Shown piece after piece: positions 21,245 through 29,982 of a stretch of DNA of 64,000 bases. Each line of letters begins with the position of its first letter. Within the stretch, counting starts at the first letter, position 1. Position numbers and translations under genes: made by a program. The notes beneath the pieces were generated by a model. The model had not been told where the DNA came from. It ran no database searches and worked only from the letters and a program-made list of their open reading frames with translations. The stretch lies in contig PLDA01000003.1 in NCBI GenBank assembly GCA_003134965.1, positions 1 to 64,000 of the forward strand. Direction: 5' to 3'. Source of the stretch: Vulcanimicrobium winogradskyi. GTDB lineage: Bacteria > Vulcanimicrobiota > Vulcanimicrobiia > Vulcanimicrobiales > Vulcanimicrobiaceae.

Positions 21245-22453
21245 GTGCGACTGCCGGCTGGTGTTCGCGACTGGCTGCCGCACGAGCTGGCTCGCAAGCG
21301 CGAGATCGAGCAGCAGATGCGCGCGGTCTTCGGGCGCTGGGCCTACGAGGAGTTGCAGACGCCGATCGTCGAGCGCTTCGACGTGCTCGAGCGCGGGCTC
21401 GGTGAAGAGGCGAGCGAGCTGCTGTTTCAGTTCAACGACCGGCGCTCGACGGCGCTCGCGCTGCGCCCGGAGATGACGACCCCGGTTGCGCGGCTGGTCT
21501 CGACCCGGATGCGCGAAGCGCCGCTGCCGCTGCGGCTGGCGTACATCGCGCCGGTCTTCCGCTATTACGAGCAGCCGCAGGAAGGGCGGATGCGCGAGCT
21601 GACGCAGGCCGGGGTCGAGCTGATCGGTGCGGCCGGGATCGACGCCGATGCCGAGACGCTGTTCATGGCGATCGAGGGACTCGACGAGATCGGCTTGCGC
21701 GACGCGCGCTTCGACATCAACGACGCGCGGGTCGTCGACGGGATCCTCGACGGGGTCGGACTCGACGGTGACGCGGCGCGCGACGCGAAGGAGCTCATCA
21801 AGGTGCGCAACCTCGTCGGGTTGCGGAAGTTCGACCGGCCGGCGCTGGTCGAGTTCGCGCAGCGGCGCGGGCGGCACGATGCGATCGAACGCGCGCGCGG
21901 GATCTGCCGCACGCCGGAGTCGCGCGAAGCGCTCGACGAGCTCGATGCGATGCTGGAGCGCGCCGATGCGCTCGGCTACCGGGAACGCGTGACGGTCGAC
22001 TTCGCGCTGCTGCGCGATCTCGAGTACTACACGGGGTTCCTGTTCGAAGGCTACGTCGAGGAGATCGGCTTCTCGCTCTGCGGCGGCGGCCGTTACGACT
22101 CGCTGCTGCCGAAGTTCGGGTTCGACGTGCCGGCCGTTGGTTGGACCGCCGGCGTGGAGCGGCTGCTGATCGCGCTCGAACGGCGCGGCAAGCACGTGCG
22201 CCGGCGGCGGCATCGCATCGACGTGCTGGTCGCCGGCTCGGACGTCGTCGCGGCGCGCGAGCGGGCGGCCGGAAACGTCGTCCGGTACGCCGGGTCCGAC
22301 CTCGGCGACGAGGCGTTGCTCGAAGAGGCCCGCGCGTACGGAATTCCGCGCGTCGTCATCGCGCTCGACGGGACCGTGCGCGAGCTGCGCGTCGGCCGCC
22401 GCATGGACGAGCTGCCCGTGCCGCGTACGCCCTCGAACTGGGATGCGCGATGA
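21245..22453 (+). CDS. hisZ: ATP phosphoribosyltransferase regulatory subunit
   Basis: The 402-residue protein resembles a histidyl-tRNA synthetase catalytic core: RLPAGVRDWLPHE at the start, ALALRPEMTTPVAR (motif 2 approach), RYYEQPQEGRMRE and a late GGGRYDSLL (motif 3-like). It lacks the anticodon-binding domain and is followed at once by short-form HisG, which needs HisZ. It therefore serves as the regulatory partner in the first step of histidine synthesis. It starts at GTG, three bases after the foreign-looking ATPase gene, and overlaps hisG by four bases (ATGA). Confidence 0.9.
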   Translation: MRLPAGVRDWLPHELARKREIEQQMRAVFGRWAYEELQTPIVERFDVLERGLGEEASELLFQFNDRRSTALALRPEMTTPVARLVSTRMREAPLPLRLAYIAPVFRYYEQPQEGRMRELTQAGVELIGAAGIDADAETLFMAIEGLDEIGLRDARFDINDARVVDGILDGVGLDGDAARDAKELIKVRNLVGLRKFDRPALVEFAQRRGRHDAIERARGICRTPESREALDELDAMLERADALGYRERVTVDFALLRDLEYYTGFLFEGYVEEIGFSLCGGGRYDSLLPKFGFDVPAVGWTAGVERLLIALERRGKHVRRRRHRIDVLVAGSDVVAARERAAGNVVRYAGSDLGDEALLEEARAYGIPRVVIALDGTVRELRVGRRMDELPVPRTPSNWDAR

Positions 22454-23103
22454 GTAAGCCTCCCGAGGCACCTAGGGACGGGCTGACGATTGCGATGCCG
22501 AAGGGGGCGCTCTACCGCGACGCCGCGGCGCGTCTGCGCGCTGCCGGGATCGACGTTCCCGATGACGTCGGGCGGAAGCTCACGGTCACCACCGCGGACG
22601 GGACGACGCTGCTGTTTCTGCGGCCGACCGACGTGCCGGCGTACGTCGAGTTCGGTTCGGCCGACTGCGGGATCGTCGGCAAGGACGTGCTGTGGGAAAC
22701 CGACCGCAACGTCGCGGAGCTCGCCGATCTGGGCTTCGGCTACTGCCGGCTGGTCGTCGCCGCGCGGCGCATCGACCGCTATCACGAAGGCGCGCCGTTC
22801 CCGACCTTCCTGCGCGTGGCGACGAAGTTCACGCGCTCGGCCGAGTCGTTCTTCGCCGAGCGCGATCTGCCGGTCGAACTGATCCCGCTGCACGGCTCGG
22901 TGGAGCTCTCGCCGCTGGTCGGCCTCGCCGACTTGATCGTCGACCTCGTCGCGACCGGGAGCACGCTGCGCGAACACGACCTCGTCATCGTTGAGGAGAT
23001 CGCGGAGAGCACCGCGCGTTTCGTGGTCAACCCGGTGCGCTTCCGCGCGAAGTACGACGCGCTCATCGCGCTGCTCGATCGCCTGACCGCGGTCCCGGCG
23101 TGA
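22450..23103 (+). CDS. hisG: ATP phosphoribosyltransferase catalytic subunit, short form
   Basis: The 217-residue enzyme joins ATP and PRPP to give phosphoribosyl-ATP, the committed step of histidine synthesis. Family features are LTIAMPKGALYRDA at the start, RPTDVPAYVEFGSADCGIVG in the middle and DLIVDLVATGSTLRE near the end (PRPP loop). It lacks the C-terminal regulatory domain of the long form, consistent with HisZ next door. It overlaps hisZ by ATGA and the following crotonase gene by GTGA. Confidence 0.95.
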   Translation: MSKPPEAPRDGLTIAMPKGALYRDAAARLRAAGIDVPDDVGRKLTVTTADGTTLLFLRPTDVPAYVEFGSADCGIVGKDVLWETDRNVAELADLGFGYCRLVVAARRIDRYHEGAPFPTFLRVATKFTRSAESFFAERDLPVELIPLHGSVELSPLVGLADLIVDLVATGSTLREHDLVIVEEIAESTARFVVNPVRFRAKYDALIALLDRLTAVPA

Positions 23104-23909
23104 GCCAAGACTTCGGCGCGGGCGTTCGCGTCGAGCGCTCCGATCCGATCGCGACGATCGTCATCGACCGTCCCGAGACGCGGAACGCGGTCGACCGCGC
23201 GGTCGCGACGGCACTGCGCGCGGCGTTCACGGCGTTCGAAGCCGACGACGGATTGCGGGTCGCAGTGCTCTGGGGCGCGGGCGGGACGTTTTGCGCGGGC
23301 GCCGATCTGAGCGCGCTCGGCGACGACGAGCGGCGCAACGAGGTCGAACCGACCGGCACGGGGCCGGGACCGATGGGACCGACGCGGATGGCGCTCGCGA
23401 AACCGGTCATCGCCGCGGTCGCCGGCTACGCCGTCGCGGGCGGGCTCGAACTCGCGCTGATGTGCGATCTCCGCGTGGCGGAGCAGGACGCGACGTTCGG
23501 CGTGTTCTGCCGGCGCTGGGGCGTCCCGCTCATCGACGGCGGAACGGTGCGCCTGCCGCGGCTCATCGGATTGGGCCGTGCGCTCGACATGATCCTCAGC
23601 GGCCGGGCGGTAAGCGCGGACGAAGCGCTGCAGTGGGGCCTGGCGAACCGCGTCGTGCCGAGCGGTCGAGCGCGTGCGGCGGCGGAGGATCTCGCGCGTG
23701 AGATCGCCGTGTTTCCGCAGCGCTGCATGCTGACCGACCGGCGCAGCACGTTTGCCGCGTGGGACGCCGAACTCCCCGCGGCGCTGCGCCGTGAAGGCGC
23801 AGCGGGCTATGACGTCGTCTTCGCCGAGGGGATCGCGGGCGCGAGCCGCTTCGCGGCCGGTGCGGGTAGAGACGGACAACCGGTCGCCGACGCGGAGACG
23901 ACGGCGTGA
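23100..23909 (+). CDS. enoyl-CoA hydratase/isomerase (crotonase) family protein
   Basis: The 269-residue protein has the crotonase oxyanion-hole motifs: GTFCAGADLSAL and GYAVAGGLELALMCDLRVA. The first acidic residue (Glu in GGLELA) is kept, but the second, normally in the PE..LG..PG.GGTQRL stretch, is replaced: here RRWGVPLIDGGTVRL. It may therefore be an isomerase or hydrolase rather than a true hydratase. It sits between hisG and hisD with four-base overlaps on both sides, so it is translated with the histidine genes. A histidine-related role is not known for this family. Confidence 0.85.
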   Translation: MSQDFGAGVRVERSDPIATIVIDRPETRNAVDRAVATALRAAFTAFEADDGLRVAVLWGAGGTFCAGADLSALGDDERRNEVEPTGTGPGPMGPTRMALAKPVIAAVAGYAVAGGLELALMCDLRVAEQDATFGVFCRRWGVPLIDGGTVRLPRLIGLGRALDMILSGRAVSADEALQWGLANRVVPSGRARAAAEDLAREIAVFPQRCMLTDRRSTFAAWDAELPAALRREGAAGYDVVFAEGIAGASRFAAGAGRDGQPVADAETTA

Positions 23910-25192
23910 AGATCGTCGAGGCGACCGACCGCGAGGCGCTCGGGGGCTTGTACGCGGGCGGCTGGAACCCGTCCGCTGCGGTCGTCGAAAGCGTGCGCGC
24001 GATCCTCGCCGACGTGCGCGAACGCGGTGACGACGCGCTGCTTGATTACACGCGCCGCTGGGATTTCGCCGGCGCCTCGCTCGAGATGCTGCGCGTCGCG
24101 ATTCCGTCACTCGCGGACGCGCGCCGGCTCGTTCCCGATGCGATCGCAGCCGGGCTCGAGCTCGCGCGCGAACGGATCGCCGATTTCCACCGCCGGCAGC
24201 TGCCGAACCCGATCGACTATCGTGCTGCGGACGGAACGCGCTACGCCTTCCTATCGCGGCCGCTGGCGTCGATCGGCGCATACGTCCCGGGCGGCAGCGC
24301 GCCGCTGCCGTCGACGGTGCTGATGACGGTCGTGCCGGCGAACGTCGCCGGGGTCGAACGCGTCGTCGTCGTCACCCCGCCGCAGGGCGACGGCTTCGTG
24401 AACCCCGCCGTGCTCTACGCCTGCGCGCTCACCGGTGTCGACGAGCTGTATGCCGTCGGAGGAGCGCAGGCGATCGGCGCGCTCGCGAACGGCACCGCGA
24501 CGATCGCCGCGGTCGACAAGATCGTCGGCCCCGGAAACGTGTACGTCACCGAGGCGAAGCGCCAGGTGTTCGGCATCTGCGGCATCGACGGCCTGGCGGG
24601 ACCGTCCGAAGTGCTGGTCGTCGCCGACGCGAGCGCGAAGCCGGAACTGGTCGCCGGCGAACTCGTCGCGCAGGCGGAACACGATCCGCTGGCGCGCGTC
24701 GCCGCCGTCTCGCGCGAGCGCGCACTGCTGGAGCGCGTCGCCGACTTGCTGGACGGCCCGTTCGGCCGCGCGAGCGGACGTGACGAGATCGTCGCACGCG
24801 TCCTCGATGAGCGCGCGTGGCTCGTGCACGCCGCGGACGACGACGAGATGCTCGACGTGATCGACCGCTTCGCGCCGGAGCACCTTGCGCTCATGGTCGC
24901 CGAGCCGGACGCGTGGGTGCCGAAGATCCGCCGCGCCGGCGCGATCTTCGTCGGCGACCACACGCCGGTCGCCGCCGGCGATTATCTCGCCGGTACCAAC
25001 CACACGCTGCCGACGTCGGGCGCGGCGCGCTTCTCGTCGGGGCTCCGGACCGCCGACTTCCTGCGCAGCATGTCGCTGGTCGAGAACTCGCCCGCACGGA
25101 TGCGCGCCGATGCGGGCGTCCTCGCGGCCCTGGCCGACTTCGAAGGGCTAGCAGCGCACGCGCGCACTGCCAGAATGCGCGGTTCCGGCTAA
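23906..25192 (+). CDS. hisD: histidinol dehydrogenase
   Basis: The 428-residue enzyme performs the last two oxidations of histidine synthesis with NAD and a zinc ion. The zinc site region QAEHD gives Gln256 and His259, and the base region FAPEHLAL lies further on. IVGPGNVYVTEAKR and GPSEVLVVAD are highly characteristic. It starts at GTG 23906, overlapping the crotonase stop. It is the last gene of the his run in this window; hisB, hisC, hisH and others are not here. Confidence 0.96.
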   Translation: MKIVEATDREALGGLYAGGWNPSAAVVESVRAILADVRERGDDALLDYTRRWDFAGASLEMLRVAIPSLADARRLVPDAIAAGLELARERIADFHRRQLPNPIDYRAADGTRYAFLSRPLASIGAYVPGGSAPLPSTVLMTVVPANVAGVERVVVVTPPQGDGFVNPAVLYACALTGVDELYAVGGAQAIGALANGTATIAAVDKIVGPGNVYVTEAKRQVFGICGIDGLAGPSEVLVVADASAKPELVAGELVAQAEHDPLARVAAVSRERALLERVADLLDGPFGRASGRDEIVARVLDERAWLVHAADDDEMLDVIDRFAPEHLALMVAEPDAWVPKIRRAGAIFVGDHTPVAAGDYLAGTNHTLPTSGAARFSSGLRTADFLRSMSLVENSPARMRADAGVLAALADFEGLAAHARTARMRGSG

Positions 25193-25246
25193 AACGGGAC
25201 GATCGTCATGCTTGCACCGAGCGCTCCACCGTGGCAGAGTGAACGC

Positions 25247-25780
25247 ATGACCCCGCGGGCGATGGGTTCCTTGGCGTCGTTGGCCTTCATGGCGGTCGCC
25301 GGCTGCGGCGGCGGCAGCAGCGGCGGAGGCGCCGTTCCGCAGCCGCCTGCGATCACGACGCAGTCGATCGCGAGCGGCAGGCTGACCGCGCCGGCGAGCA
25401 ACGGCTCCACGATGACGCTGAACTTCACCGGGACCATCCCTTCCGACGAGACGGCAACCGTGACGGCCGATGTGCCGGCCGAGGTCATCGCCCTCGAAAG
25501 CGGACACACGATCGGCGCCGGGGCGACGGTTACAATCGGGCCGCAAGCCGTCGCCGTCGTCCTCGACAGGTGCAGCGGCGGTTTCGGTGGCGGTCCCGAG
25601 ATAACGCTCAGCAATAATCCGAACATCGTCTTCTACGATGCTTCGGTTTCGCCGCCCGTAAGGGTCGCGAGCGTGGCGCCGATCACGCTGCATCAGGTCG
25701 TGATCTGCAGCTTCGGAACGACACCGCCCACGCAAACGCTGCTGCCCGCGCGACGGTACGTCGTGGTGCTCGAGGTCTAG
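25247..25780 (+). CDS. small lipoprotein of unknown function
   Basis: From ATG 25247 the protein has 177 residues. It starts with a signal peptide ending in a lipobox (MAVAGC) followed by a Gly/Ser-rich linker, as in surface lipoproteins. The mature part is rich in Thr, Val and Ala and looks like a small beta domain with two cysteines. No family recognised. It follows hisD by about 55 bases and may be transcribed with it. A hairpin at 25803-25819 (AGCCCGC/GCGGGCT) follows but lacks a T run. Confidence 0.6.
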   Translation: MTPRAMGSLASLAFMAVAGCGGGSSGGGAVPQPPAITTQSIASGRLTAPASNGSTMTLNFTGTIPSDETATVTADVPAEVIALESGHTIGAGATVTIGPQAVAVVLDRCSGGFGGGPEITLSNNPNIVFYDASVSPPVRVASVAPITLHQVVICSFGTTPPTQTLLPARRYVVVLEV

Positions 25781-25868
25781 GCGGCACTCCAACGCCGTAG
25801 CAGCCCGCTTCGCGGGCTTGGCGAGCCGTCGCGGAATTCCCGGCGCCGCCGTCGAACCGCGGTATTCG

Positions 25869-26681
25869 ATGCTCTCCACGACGCGCATCGGTCTCGTCGC
25901 GCTCGATCTTGATGGGACGCTCGTCGGGGACGATTTGGTTCTGCGCCCGCGCGTCCGCGAGGCCGTCGCGGCGGCGCAGGCGCGCGGCGTCGTCGTCACG
26001 ATCGTGACGGGCCGGATGTTCCGCTCGGCACGCCCGTTTGCGCAAGCGCTCGGCATCGGCGGCCCTATGGTGTGTTATCAGGGCGCTGCCGTCTTCGAGG
26101 CGAGCAGCGGCGCGACGCTGCGCGAGACGCCGGTTCGCCCCGACGTCACGCATGAGGTGCTGGAGTGGGCGCACGAGCGCGGCGTGCACGCGCAGTGCTA
26201 CGCGGACGATCAGCTCTACGTCGAACAGATCAGCCGTTTCTCCGAGCGTTACACGGCGCTGGCGCGCGTCGAACCCGTCGTCGTCCCGTCGCTGCGCGAG
26301 GCGTTCGCCGCACGGCCGTCGATCAAGATCGTGCTGGTCGACGACGCGGACCGCGCCGACCAGCACCTCGCGGCGTTGCGCCCGCTGCTGGGCGACCGCG
26401 CGTACCTGACCCGCAGTCACGTCGACTTCGTCGAAGTCGTCGATCCTCACGTGAACAAGGGCGAGGCCCTCGCGTTCATCGCGCAGCGCTACGGGGTTCC
26501 GCTCGACGAGACGCTGGCCGTGGGCGACGCATGGAACGACGTTCCGTTGCTCGACGCGGCGGCGGTCGGCGTCGCGATGGGCTCGGGACCGCCGGAGCTG
26601 CTCGCCCACGCCGATCACGTCGTCGCCGACGTCGCCCACGACGGCGTCGCCGAGGCGATCGAGCGGTACGTGCTCGGATGA
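25869..26681 (+). CDS. Cof-type HAD-IIB phosphatase
   Basis: The 270-residue protein has haloacid dehalogenase motifs: nucleophile Asp13 and Asp15 in LVALDLDGTLVG, TIVTGRMF (motif II), a Lys in SIKIVLV and NKGEALAFI, and VGDAWNDVPLL (motif IV). The cap domain between motifs II and III is the type seen in Cof proteins acting on sugar phosphates or flavin/thiamine phosphates. ATG 25869 was preferred because it gives the usual short N-terminus. Its stop overlaps the ftsQ start (ATGA). Confidence 0.88.
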   Translation: MLSTTRIGLVALDLDGTLVGDDLVLRPRVREAVAAAQARGVVVTIVTGRMFRSARPFAQALGIGGPMVCYQGAAVFEASSGATLRETPVRPDVTHEVLEWAHERGVHAQCYADDQLYVEQISRFSERYTALARVEPVVVPSLREAFAARPSIKIVLVDDADRADQHLAALRPLLGDRAYLTRSHVDFVEVVDPHVNKGEALAFIAQRYGVPLDETLAVGDAWNDVPLLDAAAVGVAMGSGPPELLAHADHVVADVAHDGVAEAIERYVLG

Positions 26682-27448
26682 AGAGCGACGCTCGCCCGCG
26701 GACGTTGCCGCGGCGGCGCAAACCGTCGCTGGCCGCCCGCGTCAAGCCGTTCTGGATCCTCATGCTGGTGCTGCTCGTTCTCGTCGCCGTGGGCGGCGCG
26801 TGGCTGGCGCGTTCGCCGTGGTTCCGCGTCGCCCGGGTCGGGATCGACGTTCCGCTCGCGTCACCGGTCTCGGACGAAAGGGTCCGCGCCGCTGCGGCGA
26901 TCGCGCCGGATGCGAACGTGTGGCTCCTGAACGGCGGCGCGATCCGCAAGCGGATCGAAGCGATCCCGTACGTCGATCGCGCGACCGTGCACCGCGGTCA
27001 GTTCCCGCAGCCGTTCGTCGAGCTCTCGATTACCGTGCGCCGTCCGACGGCGTGCGTGCGAGCCGGGGACCGCGAGGTCACGATCGATGCGTCGTCGCGC
27101 GTGCTTCAGCCCGGGTGCGCGGCGCCGACGGTCGCGCGAATCGACGCTGGTCCGGCGAAGTTGCCGCTGCCGGGCGGGACGGTCGCCGACCCCGACGTCG
27201 GCCGGCTGCTCGCCGACGCGCGGACGCTGGCGGACGCGAACCTCGCGCTCCGGAGCCTCGGCCGCGACCGCTTCGGCGGACTCGAGGCGGTCGACGTCAC
27301 CGGCGTGGTCCTGAAGTTCGGCGACGACGCCGACCTCGCTAAGAAGGCAAGCTTGGTTGCACCCGTTCGGGCCGGGATCGGGACGAAGCGGCCGGTCCGA
27401 GCGATCGACCTGCGCTCTCCGGGGACTCCGACGGTCGAATTTCGGTAG
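26678..27448 (+). CDS. ftsQ: cell division protein FtsQ/DivIB
   Basis: The 256-residue protein has a basic cytoplasmic tail, one transmembrane helix (about 26-43) and a POTRA domain directly after it (PWFRVARVGIDVPL ... NVWLLNGGAIRKRIEAIPYVDRA is the expected layout, given here in two parts). A beta domain follows. It links FtsA/FtsZ assembly to the periplasmic division proteins. Identity rests on topology, the POTRA pattern and the ftsQ-ftsA-ftsZ order. It overlaps the HAD gene by four bases. Confidence 0.85.
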   Translation: MKSDARPRTLPRRRKPSLAARVKPFWILMLVLLVLVAVGGAWLARSPWFRVARVGIDVPLASPVSDERVRAAAAIAPDANVWLLNGGAIRKRIEAIPYVDRATVHRGQFPQPFVELSITVRRPTACVRAGDREVTIDASSRVLQPGCAAPTVARIDAGPAKLPLPGGTVADPDVGRLLADARTLADANLALRSLGRDRFGGLEAVDVTGVVLKFGDDADLAKKASLVAPVRAGIGTKRPVRAIDLRSPGTPTVEFR

Positions 27449-27520
27449 TTTTCCGCAGGGTCTGTGGATGGAATCGGTGGGGTCCATGTGGATGATGTGG
27501 TAGGTGATCGCAAACCGAAC

Positions 27521-27534
27521 CACAATATGTCGTG
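27521..27534. promoter_or_regulatory. palindromic operator-like site upstream of ftsA
   Basis: CACAATATGTCGTG lies 22 bases before the ftsA start. It is an imperfect version of the perfect palindrome CACAATATATTGTG found at 31231-31244. The stretch before it (27460-27505) also contains four GTGG words, two of them in TGTGGAT. Together they look like a regulatory region for the ftsA-ftsZ unit. The binding protein is unknown. Confidence 0.45.
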
Positions 27535-27556
27535 GTAGAAGTGATGGGGCGGACGG

Positions 27557-28777
27557 ATGGCTAGAGGCGAGACGATCGCCGGCCTGGACATCGGCACGAC
27601 GAAGACGTGTGCCGTCATCGCCGCATCGGGTCCGGACGGGCTCGAGATCATCGGGGTCGGCGAAGCGCCTTCGACCGGGATGCGAAAAGGGGTCGTGACC
27701 GACCTCGAGGCGACCGTCCACGCCATCGAGGCCGCGACCGAGAAGGCCGAGCGGATGGCCGGGGTCCACGTCTCACACGTCTACGTCGGCGTCACCGGCG
27801 AGCACATGCAGTCGACCAACAACCGCGGGGTCGTCGCCGTCACCGGCGAGGACCGCGAGGTGATCGCGAACGACGTCAAGCGCGTCGTCGACGCTTCGAA
27901 GATCATCAACATCGCCGCCGACCGCCAAATCGTCCACTCGCTGCCGCGCCATTATACGATCGACGGCCAGGACGGCGTCACCGACCCGGTCGGCATGAGC
28001 GGCGGGCGGCTCGAGGTCGACACCCACATCGTCACGGGCGGGTCGACCTTCATCTCGAACGTGCTCAAGTGCGTGCATCGCGCGGGGCTCGAACCTGCCG
28101 GCATCGTGTTCGAACCGCTGGCCTCGTCGGCCGCGACGCTGCTGCCCGAAGAGAAGCAGGTCGGCGTCGTGCTGCTCGACATCGGCGGCGGCACCACCGA
28201 CATCGCGGTCTTCGCCGAGGGCGGCGTGCTGCATTCGGCAACGATCCCGGTCGGCGGGAACATCCTCACCAACGACATCGCGCTCGGCCTCAAGACGACG
28301 TTCGCCGAAGCCGAGAACGTCAAACGCACGTATGGCTCCGGGCTCGTGCGGCCCGACGAAGCCGATCAGACCTTCCACGTGAAGACGCTCGACGGCCGCA
28401 GCACGCGCGAGGTCACCTCCTCGCAGCTGCGCGCGATCGTCGTCCCGCGCGTGCTCGAGATCTTCCGGCTCGCGAAAGCCAACATCGTCGATCGCATCCC
28501 GCGCGATCAAGTGCTCAGCGAGGTCGTCCTCACCGGCGGCGGCGCGCACCTGCGCGGCATCGAGACGACGGCGGCCGAAGTGTTCGGGCTCCCGGTCCGG
28601 ATCGGCGTCCCTTCGACGATCGCGGGCCTCACCGACGCCGTCAAACAGCCGGAGTACGCGACCGCGGTCGGTCTCGTGCTGTTCGGTCCGCGCGGCGAAC
28701 AAACGCCGCATCTCAACGGCCGAAGCGGCGGTCCGCTCGGCAAATTCTGGTCCTGGTTCAGCTCAATCTGGAATTGA
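27557..28777 (+). CDS. ftsA: cell division protein FtsA
   Basis: The 406-residue actin-fold ATPase anchors FtsZ to the membrane. Motifs include the first phosphate loop IAGLDIGTTKTCAVI, the SHVYVGVTGEH region of subdomain 1C, the second phosphate loop VVLLDIGGGTTDIAVF and VLTGGGAHLRGI. The C-terminus ends LGKFWSWFSSIWN, an amphipathic membrane-targeting helix typical of FtsA. It is followed by ftsZ with a short gap. Confidence 0.96.
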   Translation: MARGETIAGLDIGTTKTCAVIAASGPDGLEIIGVGEAPSTGMRKGVVTDLEATVHAIEAATEKAERMAGVHVSHVYVGVTGEHMQSTNNRGVVAVTGEDREVIANDVKRVVDASKIINIAADRQIVHSLPRHYTIDGQDGVTDPVGMSGGRLEVDTHIVTGGSTFISNVLKCVHRAGLEPAGIVFEPLASSAATLLPEEKQVGVVLLDIGGGTTDIAVFAEGGVLHSATIPVGGNILTNDIALGLKTTFAEAENVKRTYGSGLVRPDEADQTFHVKTLDGRSTREVTSSQLRAIVVPRVLEIFRLAKANIVDRIPRDQVLSEVVLTGGGAHLRGIETTAAEVFGLPVRIGVPSTIAGLTDAVKQPEYATAVGLVLFGPRGEQTPHLNGRSGGPLGKFWSWFSSIWN

Positions 28778-28816
28778 TCGTTGCTCCCGCTCTTCCCCGA
28801 AGAGGAACAAGCAAAA

Positions 28817-29890
28817 ATGGCTGATGCGAAACGGTTTGTCCCCGAGCACGCGGCGACGGTCAAGGTGATCGGGCTCGGCGGCGGGGGCTGCAATGCGGTG
28901 AACCGCATGATCGAAGCAGGTTTGACCGGCTGCGATTTCTTTGCGATCAACACCGACGTCCAAGCGCTGCGCAACGCGAAGACGAACAACACCGTCCAGA
29001 TCGGCGCCGGGTTGACCCGCGGCCTGGGCGCCGGCGCGAACCCGAACATCGGGCGCGAGGCCGCCGACGAGTCGCGCGAAGATCTCGCGATGATCCTCGA
29101 CGGCGCCGACCTCGTCTTCATCACCGCGGGGATGGGCGGCGGCACCGGCACCGGCGGCGCGCCCATCATCGCCGAACTCGCGCGCGAGTCCGGTGCGCTC
29201 ACGGTCGCCGTCGTGACGAAGCCCTTCGCGTTCGAGGGCCGCAAACGGATGCAGGCCGCCGAGCGCGGGATCGCCGACCTCGAGTCGAAGGTCGACACGC
29301 TGATCACGATCCCGAACGAACGGATCCTGCAGATCATCGAGAAGCGCACGCCGCTCAACGAAGCGTTCGCGTACGCCGACGACGTGCTGCGCCAGGGGAT
29401 CCAAGGGATCACCGACCTGATCACGCAGCCCGGCCTGATCAACCTCGATTTCGCCGACGTCAAGACGATCATGACCGACGCAGGCTCGGCGATGATGGGG
29501 ATCGGCGAAGGGACGGGGGAGCACCGCGCTGCCGACGCCGCGCAGAAGGCGATCGCCTCACCGCTGCTCGAGACGACGATCGAAGGCGCGCGCGGCGTGA
29601 TCTTCAACATCACCGGCGGCCCCGATCTCTCGATGTACGAGGTCAACGAAGCGGCCGAGATGATCGCCCGTGCCGTCGACAGCGAAGCGCAGATCATCTT
29701 CGGCGCCTCGATCGACCCGAGTCTCGTCGGGAAGGTCCGCGTCACGGTCCTGGCCGCCGGCTTCGGCCAGCGCCCGCACCGCTCGCAGACCACCGCCGCG
29801 TCGCTGGGCTCGCCGCTCGAGTTCGACAAAGTCGCCCCCGTCAACATGGACGACATCGAAGTCCCAGCGTTCTTGAGATATAGAAGCTAA
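28817..29890 (+). CDS. ftsZ: cell division protein FtsZ
   Basis: The 357-residue tubulin homologue polymerises into the division ring. The start was placed at ATG 28817, behind GAGGAACAAGC, because MADAKRF then leads into the usual VKVIGLGGGGCNAVNRM. The tubulin signature GGGTGTGG is at 107-114. The variable linker is short, and the C-terminal peptide DIEVPAFLRYRS that binds FtsA is intact. A TTG 36 bases upstream is a less likely start. Confidence 0.96.
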   Translation: MADAKRFVPEHAATVKVIGLGGGGCNAVNRMIEAGLTGCDFFAINTDVQALRNAKTNNTVQIGAGLTRGLGAGANPNIGREAADESREDLAMILDGADLVFITAGMGGGTGTGGAPIIAELARESGALTVAVVTKPFAFEGRKRMQAAERGIADLESKVDTLITIPNERILQIIEKRTPLNEAFAYADDVLRQGIQGITDLITQPGLINLDFADVKTIMTDAGSAMMGIGEGTGEHRAADAAQKAIASPLLETTIEGARGVIFNITGGPDLSMYEVNEAAEMIARAVDSEAQIIFGASIDPSLVGKVRVTVLAAGFGQRPHRSQTTAASLGSPLEFDKVAPVNMDDIEVPAFLRYRS

Positions 29891-29897
29891 CGGACAC

Positions 29898-29927
29898 CCT
29901 TCGACAAGCTCAGGATGGCGTCGAAGG
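29898..29927. repeat. dispersed repeat copy 2 with inverted arms
   Basis: CCTTCGAC (29898-29905), then AAGCTCAGGATGGC, then GTCGAAGG (29920-29927). The arms can form an eight-pair hairpin. The first half matches the copy at 4387-4408 and, with changes, that at 44945-44969. It lies between the ftsZ stop and the terminator. Confidence 0.65.
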
Positions 29928-29938
29928 ACGGTTTCGGG

Positions 29939-29968
29939 AGCGGTCTCGCAGGGGGCCGCTTTCGTTTT
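29939..29968 (+). terminator. intrinsic terminator after ftsZ
   Basis: AGCGGTC (29939-29945) pairs with GGCCGCT (29954-29960), allowing one G-T pair, and is followed by TTCGTTTT. It closes the ftsQ-ftsA-ftsZ unit. Confidence 0.65.
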
Positions 29969-29982
29969 CCGTAGATTCCGGC

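Noticed and set aside
27449..27556. DnaA-box cluster (TGTGGAT words) or an origin of replication
   Set aside because: The words lack the full TTATCCACA consensus, no AT-rich unwinding region is present, and dnaA and dnaN are not nearby.
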